From Hansfordia pulvinata (taxonomy: Eukaryota > Ascomycota > Sordariomycetes > Xylariales): a stretch of DNA of 64,000 nt. The position numbers were made by a program, and so were the translations under genes. Below, in pieces: positions 62,621-64,000 of the stretch (position 1 is the stretch's first letter; every line of letters begins with the position of its first letter). Location: positions 4,092,001 to 4,156,000 of the forward strand of contig BJKQ01000001.1 in assembly GCA_006538405.1 (NCBI GenBank), written 5' to 3'. The notes below the pieces were generated by a model. That model saw only the letters and a list, made by a program, of their open reading frames with translations, was not told where the DNA came from and did no database searches.

Positions 62621-63267
62621 TCAGGCTCCCTTATCGCGCCCGCCCAGCCGGGGTGTCGCCGTCCACTCTTCCCCGTCCGGTCTCCAAGCCCGTGGATCCG
62701 GATACTCGTACATGACGTGCGGCGGGACGAATCGCGGCGCTTCGACAAGCAGCGGGGGCGGTGTCTGCGCACGCAAAGACAAAACGCAAGGCGGAAAAAG
62801 AAGAAGAAGAACAAGAACCGAGGGGACAGTGACGGCTGTAACGTACCAGCTTGTTATTAGATAATGCCGGCATTCTCGGACTCGGCCCGCTGGCCATGCT
62901 AGCTTCTGCAAGACCAGCTGGCTTGGATGTTGGCGCGGCGGCTGGCGGACATGGCCTGTGTGAGGGCCTGGTGTCAGTCCTGGTCTTGTCCTGGGCAGCC
63001 GCAGACTCACCTGTCTGTCGATCTGGCAATGTCCTCCCTCAGTGCCTCCCCTGCCAGCCCCGGGCCCTCGACCCACTCCGCATCCGGCGGCTCTCCGCCG
63101 CCCATGAATTGGTGAATGGACGGCAGCGACGGGGAGGAGGCGCGGGACGGCAACGGCGAGTAGTCGATCGGGGGCAGGCTGTTAGCCCGGAACTGGTGGA
63201 GGCTCGGCGGGGGCGTTGCCTTGACGGCCGGGCCCAGGTCCCGGGACTCCATCTCGCGATCTCCCAT
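62621..63267 (-). CDS. Small three-exon gene of unknown function
   Basis: Exons 63011..63267, 62847..62955 and 62621..62764 give 169 aa. Introns of 55 nt (GTGAGT...CACAG, with a CTGAC branch motif) and 82 nt (GTACGT...GCGCAG) keep the frame throughout, which is the main evidence that the gene is real. The protein is Pro/Ser-rich at first (KATPPPSLHQFRANSLPPID, PSRASSPSLPSIHQFMGGGE), then basic, and ends with a more structured block, PPPLLVEAPRFVPPHVMYE followed by YPDPRAWRPDGEEW. I do not recognise it. The start at 63267 is the first ATG in frame. It is transcribed in the same direction as the GATA gene, with 0.85 kb between them. Confidence 0.6.
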
Positions 63268-64000
63268 TCTGGGTGGCTACCTAGGTATTCTTTGTTGCAC
63301 GCTGCATCAGGTTTTCGCTGGACAATGCCCGGGGCACCAATTACCCTTGCAGTTCAGACCGCGGCGACCGGGCAGGTGGCTTGGATTGTCTGGCGTTGGA
63401 GAGGTGTCTGGCGGACGAGAGGGAACGCGGTGAAAGCATCGCAGCCGCGATGATGGTCCGGCTTGGGCAGGGCAAGGCGCGAGTATTGCAAGCAGTGTCC
63501 TCTCGAGCTCGGCAGAGTAAGACGTGTCCAGGAGATGCTGGCCGTGTTATATCTCTTTGGAACTCGACCACTCGCGGCGCAGCGCCCAGACAGGATTGCT
63601 TGGATTTACGTACTGCCAAACCAGACAACCCCTGGAACGTCGTCAAGATGGATTCCGTGTACGTAACACAAACACGCAGCCACCTTTTCCGTCATGCTCA
63701 CGGCATCCAGGTAATCACCGCGGCTGCTGCGGCTGGGTTGGCCAGGTATTATTAGGTCGCGGGATGGGATGCACTGTTGGCCTTGTGTCCGGCGTGAGCG
63801 GAGGGCCCACGAATTCCCGCCATCGATCCACCAGAGCATGATCCAGGCACACATACTGAATCGAAGCTTCACTTTTGTTCTAGGAGATGCAGGCTCACCG
63901 AGTGGAAATGGCCGACCGCCGACTCGGGGTGGAAGCGGCCAAGTCACGTAACGCGTCGATGCTGTTGGCAATGGCGTGTCGGCTTGCAGCTTCACCTCTT
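63268..64000. other. Right-edge region without a supported gene
   Basis: Open frames of up to about 130 codons on both strands have no recognisable domain. It is the probable promoter of the small minus-strand gene; anything beyond the right edge cannot be seen. Confidence 0.45.

Overview
The window looks like nuclear DNA of a filamentous ascomycete, most probably a Sordariomycete. The evidence is short GT-AG introns with CTRAY-like branch sites, GC-rich genes, and fungal-only families: a Zn2Cys6 regulator with a LEU3/WAR1-type finger, a class I chitin synthase, an ASD-4/AreB-type GATA factor and a BEM3-type RhoGAP. Fifteen protein genes can be supported. No rRNA, tRNA or CRISPR was found.

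Layout. 0-7 kb: the 3' end of a dynamin-family GTPase, a Zn2Cys6 regulator (-) and a small Ser/Pro-rich protein (-). 7-12.6 kb is intergenic and holds a 482-bp PIF/Harbinger-type MITE with intact inverted repeats and TAA target duplications. 12.6-14.8 kb is a membrane-anchored alpha/beta hydrolase full of amino-acid runs. 14.8-23.9 kb has no recognisable gene but many copies of a CGAGTACTCG-type palindrome. 24-36 kb is a polarity and cell-wall block: BEM3 (PX-PH-RhoGAP) and a class I chitin synthase. 37-40 kb holds two convergent predicted secreted proteins of unknown function. 40-42.8 kb holds microsatellites and an AT-rich 84-bp tandem-repeat island. 42.9-44.3 kb is a D-amino-acid oxidase (-). 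45.8-55.6 kb is a candidate terpenoid cluster: cytochrome P450 (-), class I terpene synthase (+) and PRISE-type enone reductase (+). 57.8-59.2 kb is another unknown secreted protein, 59.9-61.8 kb the GATA factor with a very long EHVEQP-repeat tail, and 62.6-63.3 kb a small three-exon gene of unknown function.

How the genes may work together. The terpene synthase, P450 and PRISE reductase could form, oxidise and reduce a terpene scaffold, and form the most interesting functional unit. BEM3 (a Cdc42 GAP) and chitin synthase both serve polar growth, but nothing here shows they are co-regulated.

Two caveats. First, nine genes need up to 17 one-base corrections to read through conserved domains, and every one is a single missing base in or beside a G/C-rich run. 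This points to assembly under-calling of G/C runs rather than to pseudogenes. Second, many coding regions and introns here carry expanded simple repeats, so exon ends in low-complexity parts are tentative. Exons were placed by eye from splice motifs, reading frame and remembered family motifs; no alignment was run.
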